Source: Chamaecyparis obtusa
Lineage: Eukaryota > Streptophyta > Pinopsida > Cupressales > Cupressaceae
Assembly: GCA_027943335.1 (NCBI GenBank)
Contig: BSBK01006021.1
Location: 2,374,974-2,438,973 of the forward strand
Reading direction: 5' to 3'
Length of the DNA: 64,000 nucleotides
The translations under genes were made by a program, and so were the position numbers. Within the stretch, counting starts at the first letter, position 1. The number at the start of each line of letters is the position of its first letter. Below the pieces are notes generated by a model. The model did no database searches, was not told the DNA's origin, and worked only from the letters and a program-made list of their open reading frames with translations. Positions 35,950 through 46,931 of the stretch are shown one piece after another.

Positions 35950-36879
35950 TGAAATATCCTTTCTAATAGATTCAATCCAAAGGCATGTAATTGCATATAC
36001 TAACTTAAATCAAATTAAAGATTTAATATAACAATAGACTCTATCAATTTGTTCAAACGACCTTAACTGCAAACATCTTGTTTATGCAAAATTCTTACTG
36101 TAAACAACTAGAATAAGACTATATAAGAGCCAAGTATTACTGACAGAATTAAGCAATGATAGGGCAATACTTGAATGACCGCTTCCAATTTAATGCTTTC
36201 TTGCAATAAGCCTGCTTAGAAATATGATTGTTAACACAACCCAGTTGACTACCTATGGACGATCAACCACTTAAAGCTTCCTCACTTGTAGTTGAGAATT
36301 CCTCATACACTTGCAATACCTTCCATACAAATTCAGCTAGCCAAATCTGGCATTTGATTTCTCTTCAAACGCTAATTCTCAAAGTTGTGTAACTACCACA
36401 GCATCATCGACACATAATTCTTCACAGTTGAAGCTTGGGTGGACGTCCAAATTCTTCATTACCAAGGGTTTCGTCTTCGTAAAGTTGCAATCTTGTTGCA
36501 GAAGGAAACATAAATCAAAAGATGTGGAAAGATGCCCAACAAACCTTCAATATTGCCTTATGAAGACTTCGACATTCAAAAAAACATCACACAACCTAAA
36601 AAGCCTAGATTTCAAGCGATTTCACATGAAGATAAGCTCGCCCTTAATTGGAAAAATACATTTGCCTTCATTAAATAAAATCACCTTAGCACAACGTAAT
36701 ATGCCAAGGGCCCCATCCATGACTGAAAAATAGGGACAACTTAAGTGCAATCTGAAGCATCAAACATCTCCATTTATTTAAATATCGCCCAAGTCTGGGA
36801 AATTATTTATTAAAGTAGACTTAGCAATTTATTTAAAATATATTAAGGCGTAAGGCGTTAATCAAGAGGGGACATTACA
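35950..36879 (-). repeat. Left (3') LTR of element 2, 930 bp
   Basis: It begins TGAAATATCC and ends GGGGACATTACA on the plus strand, so on the minus strand it starts TGTAATGTCCCC. It is uninterrupted and gives the reference for reconstructing where element 3 entered the other LTR. The first 345 bp align with 42063-42410, and the rest with about 48645-49203. Confidence 0.93.
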
Positions 36880-36893
36880 GTCCTCCCTTCCCT
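36880..36893 (-). other. Polypurine tract of element 2
   Basis: The minus strand reads AGGGAAGGGAGGAC directly before the LTR start TGTAATG. Confidence 0.85.
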
Positions 36894-36917
36894 AGATTGT
36901 TAGTCCACTAGCAAGCG

Positions 36918-38060
36918 TCAATTTGGATGATGTAGGATCTCCTTGCCGAATCGGGTAGCATCCTCAAGGGGCAAATCTTTCCATTTAATCAGATATTCCC
37001 GAACCATTTTGTTTCTCAACTTCTTCTCTCTCCAATTTGCAATGTCTTCAGGAACCAATATCCATTCCCCTTCCTCATCCAACAGGCAACTCAAAAGATG
37101 CAATGCTATGTTGTCCCAATGCCCTTTTTAGGCAAGAAACGTGGAAAATGTTATGAATTTTACTCCCTTCTGGAAGATCCAAATCATATGCAACCTCACC
37201 AATATTCTTAAGGATTTTATAAGGTCCATAAAAATGTGGCTTCAACTTTTCCGCACTACTACTCTTCACCGTAGACTACCTGTATGGTTGTAGCCATAAG
37301 AAAACCAAATCCCCAACTTGAAATGTTCGCTCAACTCTAAGCCTGTCCGCATACATTTTTTGTTGATTTTGAGCTTGTTGGATATTATCTTTTCGCGTCT
37401 TGAGAATGTCCTGATAACCTTGAAGTGTCTCCTTTGCCCAAGGAACCCTATTGTCATCAAATGCTAAGTCTATGAAGGATAATGCTTCGTATCCATGCAA
37501 GGCCTTAAATGGAGACATGCCAATCGTCATATAATAAGTAGTATTGTAGCAATACTCCTCTAAATGCAGCCATCTAACCCAAGTCTATTGTTGTCTTGAA
37601 ACATAGTTTTTGAGGTAGACTTCAACCCATTTGTTCACAATTTTTGTTTGCCCATCCATCAGGGGATGGTAGCTAGTACTTGGTGTCAATTTTGTCCCTG
37701 TCAATTGAAACAACTCCTGCCAAAACATGTTGATAAACCTATTGTCCCAATCACTGACAATTGTCTTAGGTAGACCATGCAATCTAAACACTTCCCGGAA
37801 AAATAAATCAGCAACCTATGATGCCAAGAATCTATTGCAATGACGAAGAAATGGGAATATTTGGTCAGCCTGTCCACTACCACAAAGATACAATCTTTGC
37901 CCTAAACTCGTGGGAGTCCTATGATGAAATCCATGGACATTCCTTCCCACTTCTGTTTTAGTATGGGTAAAAGCTGCAAAAGATTTGCTGGGAAAGAGTG
38001 TTTTGACTTGTTCTGTTGGCAAGTCAAACATTCACAGACATGTTGCACCACATCATTCTT
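36918..38060 (-). pseudogene. Element 2 integrase with chromodomain (broken; catalytic Glu changed)
   Basis: In minus order: the core start MVVDRLTKYSHF (about 37883), LPKTIVSDWDNRF with the second Asp, then a YHPLMDGQTKIVNKW segment. The D,D35E spacing puts the catalytic Glu at the Lys of DGQTK, so the active site is lost. Downstream are MTIGMSPFKALHGYEA (37530), the GPY/F region KLKPHFYGPYKILKNIGEVAYDL (37269) with FHVSCLK, and a chromodomain-like YLIKWKDLPLEDAT (about 36985). Several frameshifts occur. The nearest relative in this window is element 3. Confidence 0.88.
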
Positions 38061-38363
38061 AAGACCCTTCCTAGAAAATCTCTCCCTTATCTGCTAGTAT
38101 GACTTGAAGAAACCTGGATGTCTAGCTAGAGGGGTGTCATGTAGTGCCCTCATAATGTTATGCTTCAAGTTAGATCAAGGTACCAAGTAAATTCTATTTT
38201 TGTAATATATCACATCCTCAATTACAAAATATCTATCACCTGCACTTGACCATCCACTAAATCACAAGCAAAAGAATTTTTAGTATATTCGGCCAGCAAT
38301 TGAGATTTCCAATCAGTTGAAATCTCTGTACGTGCACAAAGAGTGGGTCTCATGGAAAGTGCA

Positions 38364-39298
38364 TCAACTACCACATTCATTTTCCCTTTGATAATTCATA
38401 GGCCTGAATCTTGCTAACCCTTTTTGTTGTCTTCCATTGAGATCCTTTTGTTCTAAAAAGTACTTCAGACTATTATGAGGAGTCCTAACAGTAAATTTTG
38501 CACCTACCAAGTATTGTTTGAACTTGCTTAGTGCGTGCATGATAGCCAACATTTCTTTGTCATAAGCGGAGTACAACTTCTCAGGATCTCTGAGCTTCCT
38601 ACTTTCAAACACAATAGGATGCCCATCCTGCATTAAAACTGCTCCAATTCCCTACCCCGAAGCATACACTCAACAATAAATGGCTTTGTGAAATCAGGAA
38701 GTGCCAACACTGGGCATATGCTCATAATTTCTTTGAGTTTGTCAAATGTAATTTGTGCCTCTGTAGACCACTAAAATGCCCCCTTCTTAGTACGATCGGT
38801 TAAGGGAGAGGCTAACTGGGAGAAACCTCGAACAAACCTTCTATAATAGCAACATAAACCCAAGAATCCTCTCAAATCAGTTATGTTCTTAGGAGGCAGC
38901 CAGTCCATAATTACTTGTATTTTCTCTTGGTGTACCTTAACCCCTTCAATTCCTATCCTGCATTAAAACTGCTCCAATTCCCTACCCCGAAGCATACACT
39001 CAACAATAAATGGCTTTGTGAAATCAAGAAGTGCCAACACTGGGCATATGCTCATAATTTCTTTGAGTTTGTCAAATGTAATTTGTGCCTCTGTAGACCA
39101 CTAAAATGCCCCCTTCTTAGTACGATCGGTCAAGGGAGAGGCTAACTGGGAGAAACCTCGAACAAACCTTCTATAATAGCAACATAAACCCAAGAATCCT
39201 CTCAAATCAGTTATGTTCTTAGGAGGCAGCCAGTCCATAATTATTTGTATTTTCTCTTGGTGTACCTTAACCCCTTCAATTCCTATCACATGTCCCAA
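38364..39298 (-). pseudogene. Element 2 RT thumb and RNase H with internal duplication
   Basis: The open piece 39298-39101 gives MGHVIGIEGVKVHQEK and LRGFLGLCCYYRRF, the RT thumb. The piece 38633-38364 gives FESRKLRDPEKLYSAYDKEMLAIMHAL, the RNase H core. Between them 330 bp is duplicated in tandem, so the thumb and the start of RNase H occur twice. A stop follows the GAF residues in each copy. Confidence 0.85.
38627..39286. repeat. 330-bp tandem duplication inside element 2 pol
   Basis: The block starting CCTGCATTAAAACTGCTCC at 38627 is repeated at 38957. I see about three differences over the unit. 330 bp is 110 codons, so frame is kept across the duplication. The near identity, against about 8% LTR divergence, means the duplication is much younger than the element. 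Confidence 0.95.
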
Positions 39299-39309
39299 AA
39301 AAAGAATTT

Positions 39310-40138
39310 AAGACATTTTGAATTCACACTTAGAAGCTTTTGCAAACAATGACTGCCTTTCCACGATACTCAGTACAACATCCAAGTGCTACAAACGCTC
39401 ATCCATTGTCCTACTATAAATTAGTATATCATCAAAGAATACTAATACAAATTTTCTCAACTAATCACGGAAAATATGGTTCATGCAAGATTGGAATGTT
39501 GTTGGTGCATTTGTGAGTCCAAAATGCTCAAAGTGTCGATAATGAAAATGGAATGTTATTTTGTGAACGTCTTCTTCTCACACGCTTATCTGATGATAGC
39601 CTGACCATAAATCAATCTTAGAAAAGAACACTGAACCATGCAACTCATCCAGCAGCTCATCTATCCTGGGAATGGGGTATCTATTCTTCATAGTCCTCTT
39701 GTTTAGCACTCTATAATCTATACACATGCGCAATGTTCCATCTTTTTTCTTGACCAGCACTACAAAAGAAGCAAAAGGACTGGAACTTGGGCGTATGTGT
39801 CCCATTTTCAGCAACTCTTTGATTGTTTTTTCAATTTCCTCCTTGAAATGACAAGGATGCATGTAAGGTGTTGTGATAACCGGTTTTGAACCTTCTTCTA
39901 ACTCAATCACATGTTCAAATCCTCTATCAGGTGGACGTCCAGGAAGAATATCCCCAAATACTGCACCATGTTTATCTGACATAGATTGGATATCCACATG
40001 GTAAGAGGGTTCATTATTTGTGGTAGACTTATTGGAAACAAAGCAACGGGTTGCCCATTCTACATCATTATGCATGAAGAAAGCTCCCATTCTTCTAGCT
40101 GAAACTACCCTTGGACCACCATCTGCCATAGCTTTCAA
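39310..40138 (-). pseudogene. Element 2 reverse transcriptase
   Basis: The frame is open from 40138 to a stop at 39578, with [69 protein letters not shown] and [14 protein letters not shown]. It continues after the stop with GLTNAP-TFQSCMNHIF and LVFFDDILIYSRTMD (catalytic DD, about 39410). A piece is missing between HFEHF and GLTNAP. The copy is inactive. Confidence 0.9.
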
Positions 40139-40189
40139 TATTGTTTTCTTACCCTCAACTGTAAACTTCAGTTACATATGTTTGAAGTC

Positions 40190-40720
40190 CTAAACATATC
40201 TCTCTAATGACTCAAGCCACTGAAGTCCCAAAATGGCATCAACATTGCTAAGACCAAGAACATAGAAATCTCGTGTCAATGTGTAATCCCCCATTTGAAT
40301 TTTCAGTTGTGGTATTACACAGTTACAACTCAGGGGAAAACCATTTGCAACAATGACATTAAATCCAGGTAACTCTTTTGCCTGAAGTCCATGTCTACTA
40401 ACTAAACCCTCATTAATAAAGTTATGTGTAGCACCGTTGTCCACTAAACATACCATTCGTTGTCCTTTTAGAACTCCTTTCAGCCTAAAAGGTCTAACAC
40501 AGGGAATTCCAGATAAAGTGGCAATATGTAGGTCCCCTCTAATAGTAGTATCCTCCAATTCTATCTGTTGGGGCTGAATTTCCTGCGCAACATCCTCCTC
40601 AAGGCTGTCCTCCTGCTCATCATGATCCTCCTCTCCTGGATGAACCTCAATCAGATGTAACTTGCCTTTCCCAAGGTAGTTGTGTCCTGGTACCCACGGC
40701 TCCTTACAAGGCAAGCACAA
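40190..40720 (-). pseudogene. Element 2 protease region with degenerate knuckle
   Basis: This 176-codon frame opens with CLPCKEPWVPGHNY, the CX2C...GHxC knuckle with its last Cys changed to Tyr. After an acidic linker rich in E/D/Q it has RLKGVLKGQRMVCLVDNGATHNFI, the retropepsin motif with Ser changed to Asn (DNGA instead of DSGA), and ends in DAILGLQWLESL. The Asp is present, but DNGA is unusual. Confidence 0.85.
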
Positions 40721-40740
40721 TTTTTACCTTCGTAGTTCAT

Positions 40741-41841
40741 TTCTGAATTCTTCTTCAGCTTGTGAAGGTATGGTCTGTCACTGATTGAAATTCATTTTTC
40801 TTTGTCGATTAACATCCAAGTCATAAGCTAACCCAATAGCATCATCTAGTGAACTAGGCCTGTGAGACTTAACCAACCCCTTCAAGCTTGTCACTTAACT
40901 TCCACAAAGTGCATGACAACTCTTTTTTGTGGCATATCAAAAACCATTACAGAAATCTTCTGAAACTCATTGACATAAGTTTCCAATTGTCCAACCTGTT
41001 TCTGTTGGGCCAATTCCCTGTAATGAATTTCTCTGTCTTTCCTATCAAAACGAGTGACCAGCCTTTTAACAAATTCTTCATATGAGTGAATCATGGCATG
41101 ATCCTGGGAAACTAAACCATGATGCCACCAATCGTATGCTCCTCCCTCTAGGTGCATAGTAGCAAAACTGTATTGTCTTTTCCTCTTCCATGGGTTTGAG
41201 TGCCATGAAAGTGTCTAACTCATGAACCCATGACCTTGCTGATATACCATCGGATCCATTAAAGGTTGGTATTGTTATTTTGTTCAAAGCATATCTATAT
41301 TCCATAGGCTGAGTACCTTGTCTAACTAGACCTTTGAGCCTCTTGTCTTGCCTTTCTAGATGATTCCTTGCCTTGCCTTTACGCTAATCCATGAACTGAT
41401 TTAGATTCATTACATGTCTTACATCAGTTGGTAATTGCATATATTCGTCACAAGCCGCCATAATATCTTCTGTGATATGAGTTTTTTCCTCCTCTACCTC
41501 TAGAATTAGTTCCCTCTCAATTTGTTGAGGTAAAAAGGTGAGACAATTTGGTCGATCAGACCTTGTATCTGTTCTTACAATATTAGAGGCTACTCTATCT
41601 CGGTTCTCATGCCAGCCTCACTATCACTGTATCGGCTTCTAGACCTTCCCGACCTCAAATGTCCAACTCTCATTTGCCCCATAGTTGTGATCATGCAATC
41701 CTCGAATTGTTGCATCATCGGTTGTTGTTGTTTCATCTGTAGCTGCTGCTACTGTTGCTGCTGTTGGGCAAAAACTGTCAAGAAATCATTAAGTTGATTA
41801 TTCAATTCCCTTTATGGGCTTCCATCTCTTCTTTCACCCAT
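40741..41841 (-). pseudogene. Element 2 gag (decayed)
   Basis: It probably starts at the ATG at 41841 (MGERRDG). A Gln-rich stretch follows (about 41780-41700, QQQQQ...MKQQQPMMQQ), then the capsid region YALNKITIPTFNGSDG (41300-41250), the LEGGAYDWWHH motif (about 41140), and YRELAQQKQVGQLETYVNEF. The matching motifs in element 3 are IPNFDGSGKT and LEDAAHDWWHH. Stops and a frameshift near 41160 break it. Confidence 0.82.
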
Positions 41842-42046
41842 CTTTGCTTCAGTTGGGTTAAATTCAGCGTCTCCTAGTTAACTAGACCGACATCTTGTGT
41901 TGTATCTGTGCAGTTCAAACCCTCTGGGATACATAGAACCACTTTATACCGCATGCATTGGATTAGGAGTAAAAAGCATACACAACTTTTGACATGCACC
42001 CAAAAAGACGACCTCCAATTGAAACCCCCACAGGCTAGCAGGGTTT

Positions 42047-42061
42047 GTGACTCTAATACCA
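42047..42061 (-). other. Primer-binding site of element 2
   Basis: The minus strand reads TGGTATTAGAGTCAC one base from the LTR border at 42063. It is a tRNA-Met-type site with one change from the usual TGGTATCAGAG. Confidence 0.85.
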
Positions 42062-42062
42062 C

Positions 42063-42410
42063 TGAAATATCATTTATAATAGAATCAATCCAAAGGCATG
42101 TAATTGCATATACTAACTTAAATCAAATTAAAGTTTTAATATAACAATAGCGTCTATCAATTTGTTCAAATGACCTTAATTGCAAACGTCTTTTTTATGC
42201 AAAGTTCTTGTTGTAAACAACTAGAATAAGATTGTACAAGAGCCAAGTATTACTGACACAATTAAGCAATGGTAGGGCAATACTTGAATGATCGCTTCCA
42301 GTTTAATGCTTTCTTACAATAAGCCCGCTGAGAAATATGATTGTGAACACAGCCCAGTCGACTACCTATGGGCGATCAACACTGAAATCTTCCTCACCTA
42401 TAGCTGAGAA
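42063..42410 (-). repeat. Right (5') LTR of element 2, part before element 3
   Basis: It aligns with 35950-36300 up to TAGCTGAGAA, where element 3 begins. The rest of the LTR resumes near 48640. Confidence 0.92.
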
Positions 42411-43216
42411 TGTGATAGCCCTATCTGTAACAGACATTTAATAATTAAATGTAAACAATAATAAATAAATGATCGAGTGTATAGAGTTAAATAAATTGAA
42501 CAATGATAATTGTCAAAATATAATCATAGCAAAAGAAATTATTAACTAATTATCGTTCGTATTTGATAAACATGCAAAGATGTGACAATAGTCATTCCCA
42601 TCAGCCACAGCTACCAAACAAATTTGGTATCGCATTCTGAAGCCACGTAGATGACACCTACCCTACACGTAGACAAGACTGGCGATAAGGAAATTAAGGT
42701 TACTTAAATCGCATCAATGTATGGTAATTTAGGGCTTGTTTAATAAGACTTTAAATGATCGCATCACTTCTATTATCACGCACACAGCCCAGTCGACTAC
42801 CTATTGGCGATCAACACTGAAATCTTCCTCACCTATAGCTGAGAATGTGATAGCCCTATCTGTAACAGACATTTAATAATTAAATGTAAACAATAATAAA
42901 TAAATGATCGAGTGTATAGAGTAAAATAAATTGAATAATGATAATTGTCAAAATATAATCATAGCAAAAGAAATTATTAACTAATTATCGTTCGTATTTG
43001 ATAAACATGCAAAGATATGACAATAGTCATTCCCATCAGCCACAGCTACCAAGCAAATTTGGTATCGCATTCTGAAGCCACGTAGATGACACCTATCCTA
43101 CACGTAGACAAGACTAGCGATAAGGAAATTAAGGTTACTTAAATCGCATCAATGTATGGTAATTTAGGGCTTGTTTAATAAGACTTTAAATGATCGCATC
43201 ACTTCTATTATCACGC
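42347..43216. repeat. 435-bp tandem duplication spanning the element 2/element 3 junction
   Basis: The block from CACAGCCCAGTCGAC to TTATCACGCA occurs at 42347-42781 and again at about 42782-43216, with about eight differences. Each copy contains the last 64 bp of element 2 LTR and the first 370 bp of element 3 LTR. The junction itself is therefore duplicated, and the duplication came after element 3 inserted. Confidence 0.95.
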
Positions 43217-44116
43217 ACACCAGCCCAAACAATAAACTATATTTCCTCCACGTAAGGCAATATTAATAGTTTAATTAGCAAATGAGATACATAAACCAAG
43301 GAACAAACAAACAGATGCTGAGGAGACGTGTCCTTAGGCATTGCATCTTTTCATCCCTCAACAGGATATAAAGGAGCAATCACCGTCAGGAATAGGGGCA
43401 AAAAAAAAGAAGAGCATTGGAAAAAGATAATAAGGAAAAGAATACCCATCACATCCCCAGTTCAATACCGCCGAGTGTATATACCAACGAAGGATAAGGG
43501 GAAGACATTCAATAATAAACAAAGAATTGCAGAACAGGTGCACAGTGGGAATTATGTAAGAGTAATAGTTAGTAATACAATATTTTCACAGAAATCTCAT
43601 AGTAGATATATATGAATTATTAACCAGACTGGGCAAATAAACTGGTACGTATAGAATGAATCTGATTAGTGATATAAATAATCATAGCAAGCATTATCAA
43701 TCAATAAACAACTAAATACGTATAGGACTTGTTATTATTAAGTCTGAGGAGAAGTGCAGGGATATAATCAGGGAAAGGCCTGTGTAAATCCAGCCAACGA
43801 GTCATTTACAAGATAGGGAAGGATCAGCGTCCCTGAGTGCCTCAAACAAGTCCAAGAAAGGCTTAAGGGCTTGGATCTGAAAAACCTTGAGGAAAACCGT
43901 TGAGTTTGGTGTCAAAGCAACCGTCTATATCTTCAACATTCTCCTAGACTCACATAATAACAAGGACGACATAGACATCTCAATCTATATATAATTTATC
44001 GTTTATCTGCAGTTGTTATCTTTTATTATTGCATTAATTTACATAATCCAATTCCAGTATAATAAACATAGATCCAGTAATGCTTGAATTAGTTGAACTT
44101 ATTTGGGGACATTACA
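42411..44116 (+). repeat. 5' LTR of element 3 (with its start duplicated)
   Basis: The uninterrupted copy runs from TGTGATAGCC at 42846 to GGGGACATTACA at 44116, 1271 bp. A first partial copy starts at 42411 because of the 435-bp tandem duplication. A TATAAAGG (43367-43374) is a candidate promoter TATA box. The 3' partner LTR is missing. Confidence 0.88.
43367..43374 (+). promoter_or_regulatory. Candidate TATA box of element 3 LTR
   Basis: TATAAAGG lies about 750 bp before the LTR end in the transcriptional orientation. The solo LTR at 33848-35532 has the same octamer at a comparable position. Confidence 0.45.
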
Positions 44117-44118
44117 AT

Positions 44119-44131
44119 TGGTATCAGAGCC
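44119..44131 (+). other. Primer-binding site of element 3
   Basis: TGGTATCAGAGCC, two bases after the LTR end, matches the initiator tRNA-Met 3' end. It sets the element on the plus strand. Confidence 0.95.
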
Positions 44132-44161
44132 TTCATCCTGCCATCCTGTGGAGCATAGTTG

Positions 44162-45430
44162 ATGCAAACTAGCCAAAGGACTCAAAGGGCATTAGAAAGA
44201 GAAAGGAGGAAACTAGTAAAATCTAAATCAAATAAGACAATGGATGAACCAACCGGTGAAGAAATGAGATCATTCATGGAAATAACAACCAAAACCTTAA
44301 TGGAACAGATGGAAGCTCTAAAAAATATGAATGCTTCAGTCAACGAACTCAGATCACACCCTAGCGGAAGGGATGTTCATACGAATCACTCAGAAAATAA
44401 TAGTAGGACACCCACACCAAGAATTAAAAACCCATCCTTCCTACCCAAAAGAAACACACTAAGGGAGGAAGAAGGGAATAATCAAACTTCTCATAGCACG
44501 GAGGAACTAGCAGCAATGTACTCAAGTTTAAATCCTGAAATAAAGAGGGACATATCCTTCAGGGACTATTGTGAAGCAAAGAAATTCAAAGCCCCTAGAA
44601 GGGAAAGAGAACGGTCTAATAAGGACTTAAAGCAAAAGGCAAATAAGGTCACTATACCAAATTTCGACGGGTCTGGCAAAACCACAGCCTATGGATGGTT
44701 ACAGAAATTAAATACCTTTTTAAACCTCAATCCCATGACAGAAGAAGATACAATCCAATTTTTCGTCCTACATTTGGAAGACGCAGCCCACGATTGGTGG
44801 CATCACGACATCCGTACCCAAGGATACGAGAACATAAACTCTTATGAAGAATTCTCACAGAAATTGATTGAAGGGTTTGACCGCAAACATCCTCAAAAGG
44901 ATTTCAAAGAATAAACTCAACAAAAACAAACAGGGTCAGTAGACGAATATATCAGTAGATTCCAAAGAATATCTACAGGAGTCACAGGGTTAGATGAGGA
45001 AAAACTAACCTACCTATTCATAAAAGGATTAAAAGAATCAATAAAAGGATTGGTGGCTGCTTTCAAACCGACCACCCTGGATGATGAAATAGAAACAGCC
45101 CTGAATGTGGAAACATCATCCCCAAACATCAAAAGTTTAAATGATCATACTAAAACCTTCCAAAAAGGGGACCATCGCCATAAGGGCAACCATGCTATGG
45201 ATGAACTAAAAAAGAAAAACCTATGTTTTAAATGTCAAGAGACATGGGAGAAAGGTTACCAATGTCACAAAAAGGTGCTGAATCCATATGGTAAGTGCAA
45301 GGAAAGATGGGAACCTGGCCACAGATGTAAAGCCCAAGTTCGCCAAATTGAAGCAACTTCCGAGGACAAAGAAAAGGAAAGGCTAAAAAGAAAGCTAAGT
45401 ATGAGGATGACGATGATGATGAACAAATAA
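44162..45430 (+). pseudogene. Element 3 gag with one in-frame stop
   Basis: The start ATG at 44162 follows the PBS by 30 bp. The frame is open to a TAA at 44912-44914 and continues in the same frame to 45430, so a single nonsense change separates the halves. The N-terminal part is basic and Ser/Thr-rich. The capsid motif includes VTIPNFDGSGKT, YGWLQKLNTF, LHLEDAAHDWWHH and YEEFSQKLI. The C-terminal part has two knuckle-like repeats, CFKCQETWEKGYQC and GKCKERWEPGHRC, the first lacking the His and the second the first Cys. A frameshift near 45400 separates it from protease. Confidence 0.88.
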
Positions 45431-46137
45431 CCATAGCCACTATCACTTCTCGGAAGACAAAACACCGTCCTTTCCGGATGAAGGGTACCCTTAAAGGACA
45501 AAAAGTCATAGCCTTAGTGGACAGCGGAGATTCCCATAACTTCATAAGTGAATCATTGGTGGCAAAAAGGAAACTAGAGACTAAGGAATTCAAGGGGTTT
45601 TCAGCAGCAACAGCGACAAGGGCCTTCGTTAAGTGAACAAGAAAGGTTTGACAATTAGAAATGCTAGTAGGAACACACCCTATCAAAACAAACTTTTATG
45701 TGGTCCCATTAGATTCTGACATAATATTGGGCAGTCCTTGGATATATTCACTGGGATGCTTTTTATTTGATCTACCAAATTTAACAATCCGTTTCCAACA
45801 CAAAGGGGAGGAAGTAACATTAAAAGGAATACCCAATGGGACTCCAAAGTTAGTCGCTTGCAAAAAGATGGAGAAAATCTTTAGAAAAGATCAAGGAGGG
45901 TGGGCAGCACAATGCATGATACTTGATAAATCTAACCCTCAAGGGGAAGCCACTCACATCAATATAAAACGTATCCTAAGGAGACACCAAAAAGTTTTTA
46001 ATGACATTCCTCCAAGACTACCCCCCAAAAGAGGATTTGAACACATTATAGAATTAGAAAAAGGAGCACAACCAGTGATTACCACTCCATACTGGCATCC
46101 ACAAAAATTCAAGGAAGAGGGAAAAAATTATAAATGA
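45395..46137 (+). pseudogene. Element 3 protease and linker to RT
   Basis: After an Asp-rich run (EDDDDDEQI) comes MKGTLKGQKVIALVDSGDSHNFI, the retropepsin motif in which the usual Ala is Asp (DSGD). Two in-frame TGA codons at about 45633 and 45648 interrupt it. The following frame 45661-46137 has DIILGSPWIYSLG and, near its end, GFEHIIELEKGAQPVITTPY, the RT N-terminal approach. The reading frame is lost again at 46137. Confidence 0.85.
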
Positions 46138-46931
46138 ATTATTGGAAATGGGCCACATTCAACCAAGTTCCAGCCCATTTGCATCATCAGTTGTGCTAGT
46201 CAAAAAGAAAGACGAAACAATCAGAGTGCGCATTGATTATACAGCCTTGAATAAGAAAACGATCAAGAATCGATACCCTATCCCTAGAGTGGATGAACTT
46301 ATCGATGAACTCCATGGGGCCAAATATTTCTCAAAAATTGACCTAAGGTCGGGATACCACCAAATAAGGATGAGAGAGGAAGACATTCCAAAAACAGCAT
46401 TCAATGCCACTATGGCCACTTTGAGTTTCTGGTCTTACCCTTTGGGTTAACCAATGCCCCTGCTACATTTCAGTCATGTATGAATCATACTTTTAGAAAG
46501 CAACTCAAAAAACTTTTATTGATATTTTTTGATGATATCCTCATATATAATAAAACCTGGGAGGATCATCTTAAGCACATTGATGAAGTATTGGAAATTC
46601 TTGAGCAAAAGTCGCTTTATGCCAAAGCTTCAAAATGTGAATTTGGTTAAAAGAAATTTTATACCTAGGCCACAAGATCATCGAAAAAGGAGCAAGTGTT
46701 GATGAGGAAAAGATCAAAACTATTAAGGAATGTCCTAAACCTAAAACATTAACTCAATTAAGGGGCTTTTTAGGACTTTGCAATTACTACAGGAGATTTG
46801 TTAAAGGACTCTCCAAATTAGCCACACCTCTTACAAATTTGAGTAAGAAAGGAGTTTTTGGATGAAACGAACCAGCCCAACAAGCTTTTGAACAGTGTGA
46901 TGCATCAATAGAAGGCGTCGGTGCAGTCCTC
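46138..46931 (+). pseudogene. Element 3 reverse transcriptase (frameshifted)
   Basis: The frame 46142-46450 carries [50 protein letters not shown] and YFSKIDLRSGYHQIRM. A one-base frame change near 46410 then leads to LVLPFG, TNAPATFQSCMNHTF and LIFFDDILIYNKTWEDH with the catalytic DD. The thumb follows (LRGFLGLCNYYRRF, about 46765). Around 46875 the start of RNase H is deleted: QAFEQ joins directly to CDASIEGVGAV, about 25 residues short of the family. Confidence 0.88.
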
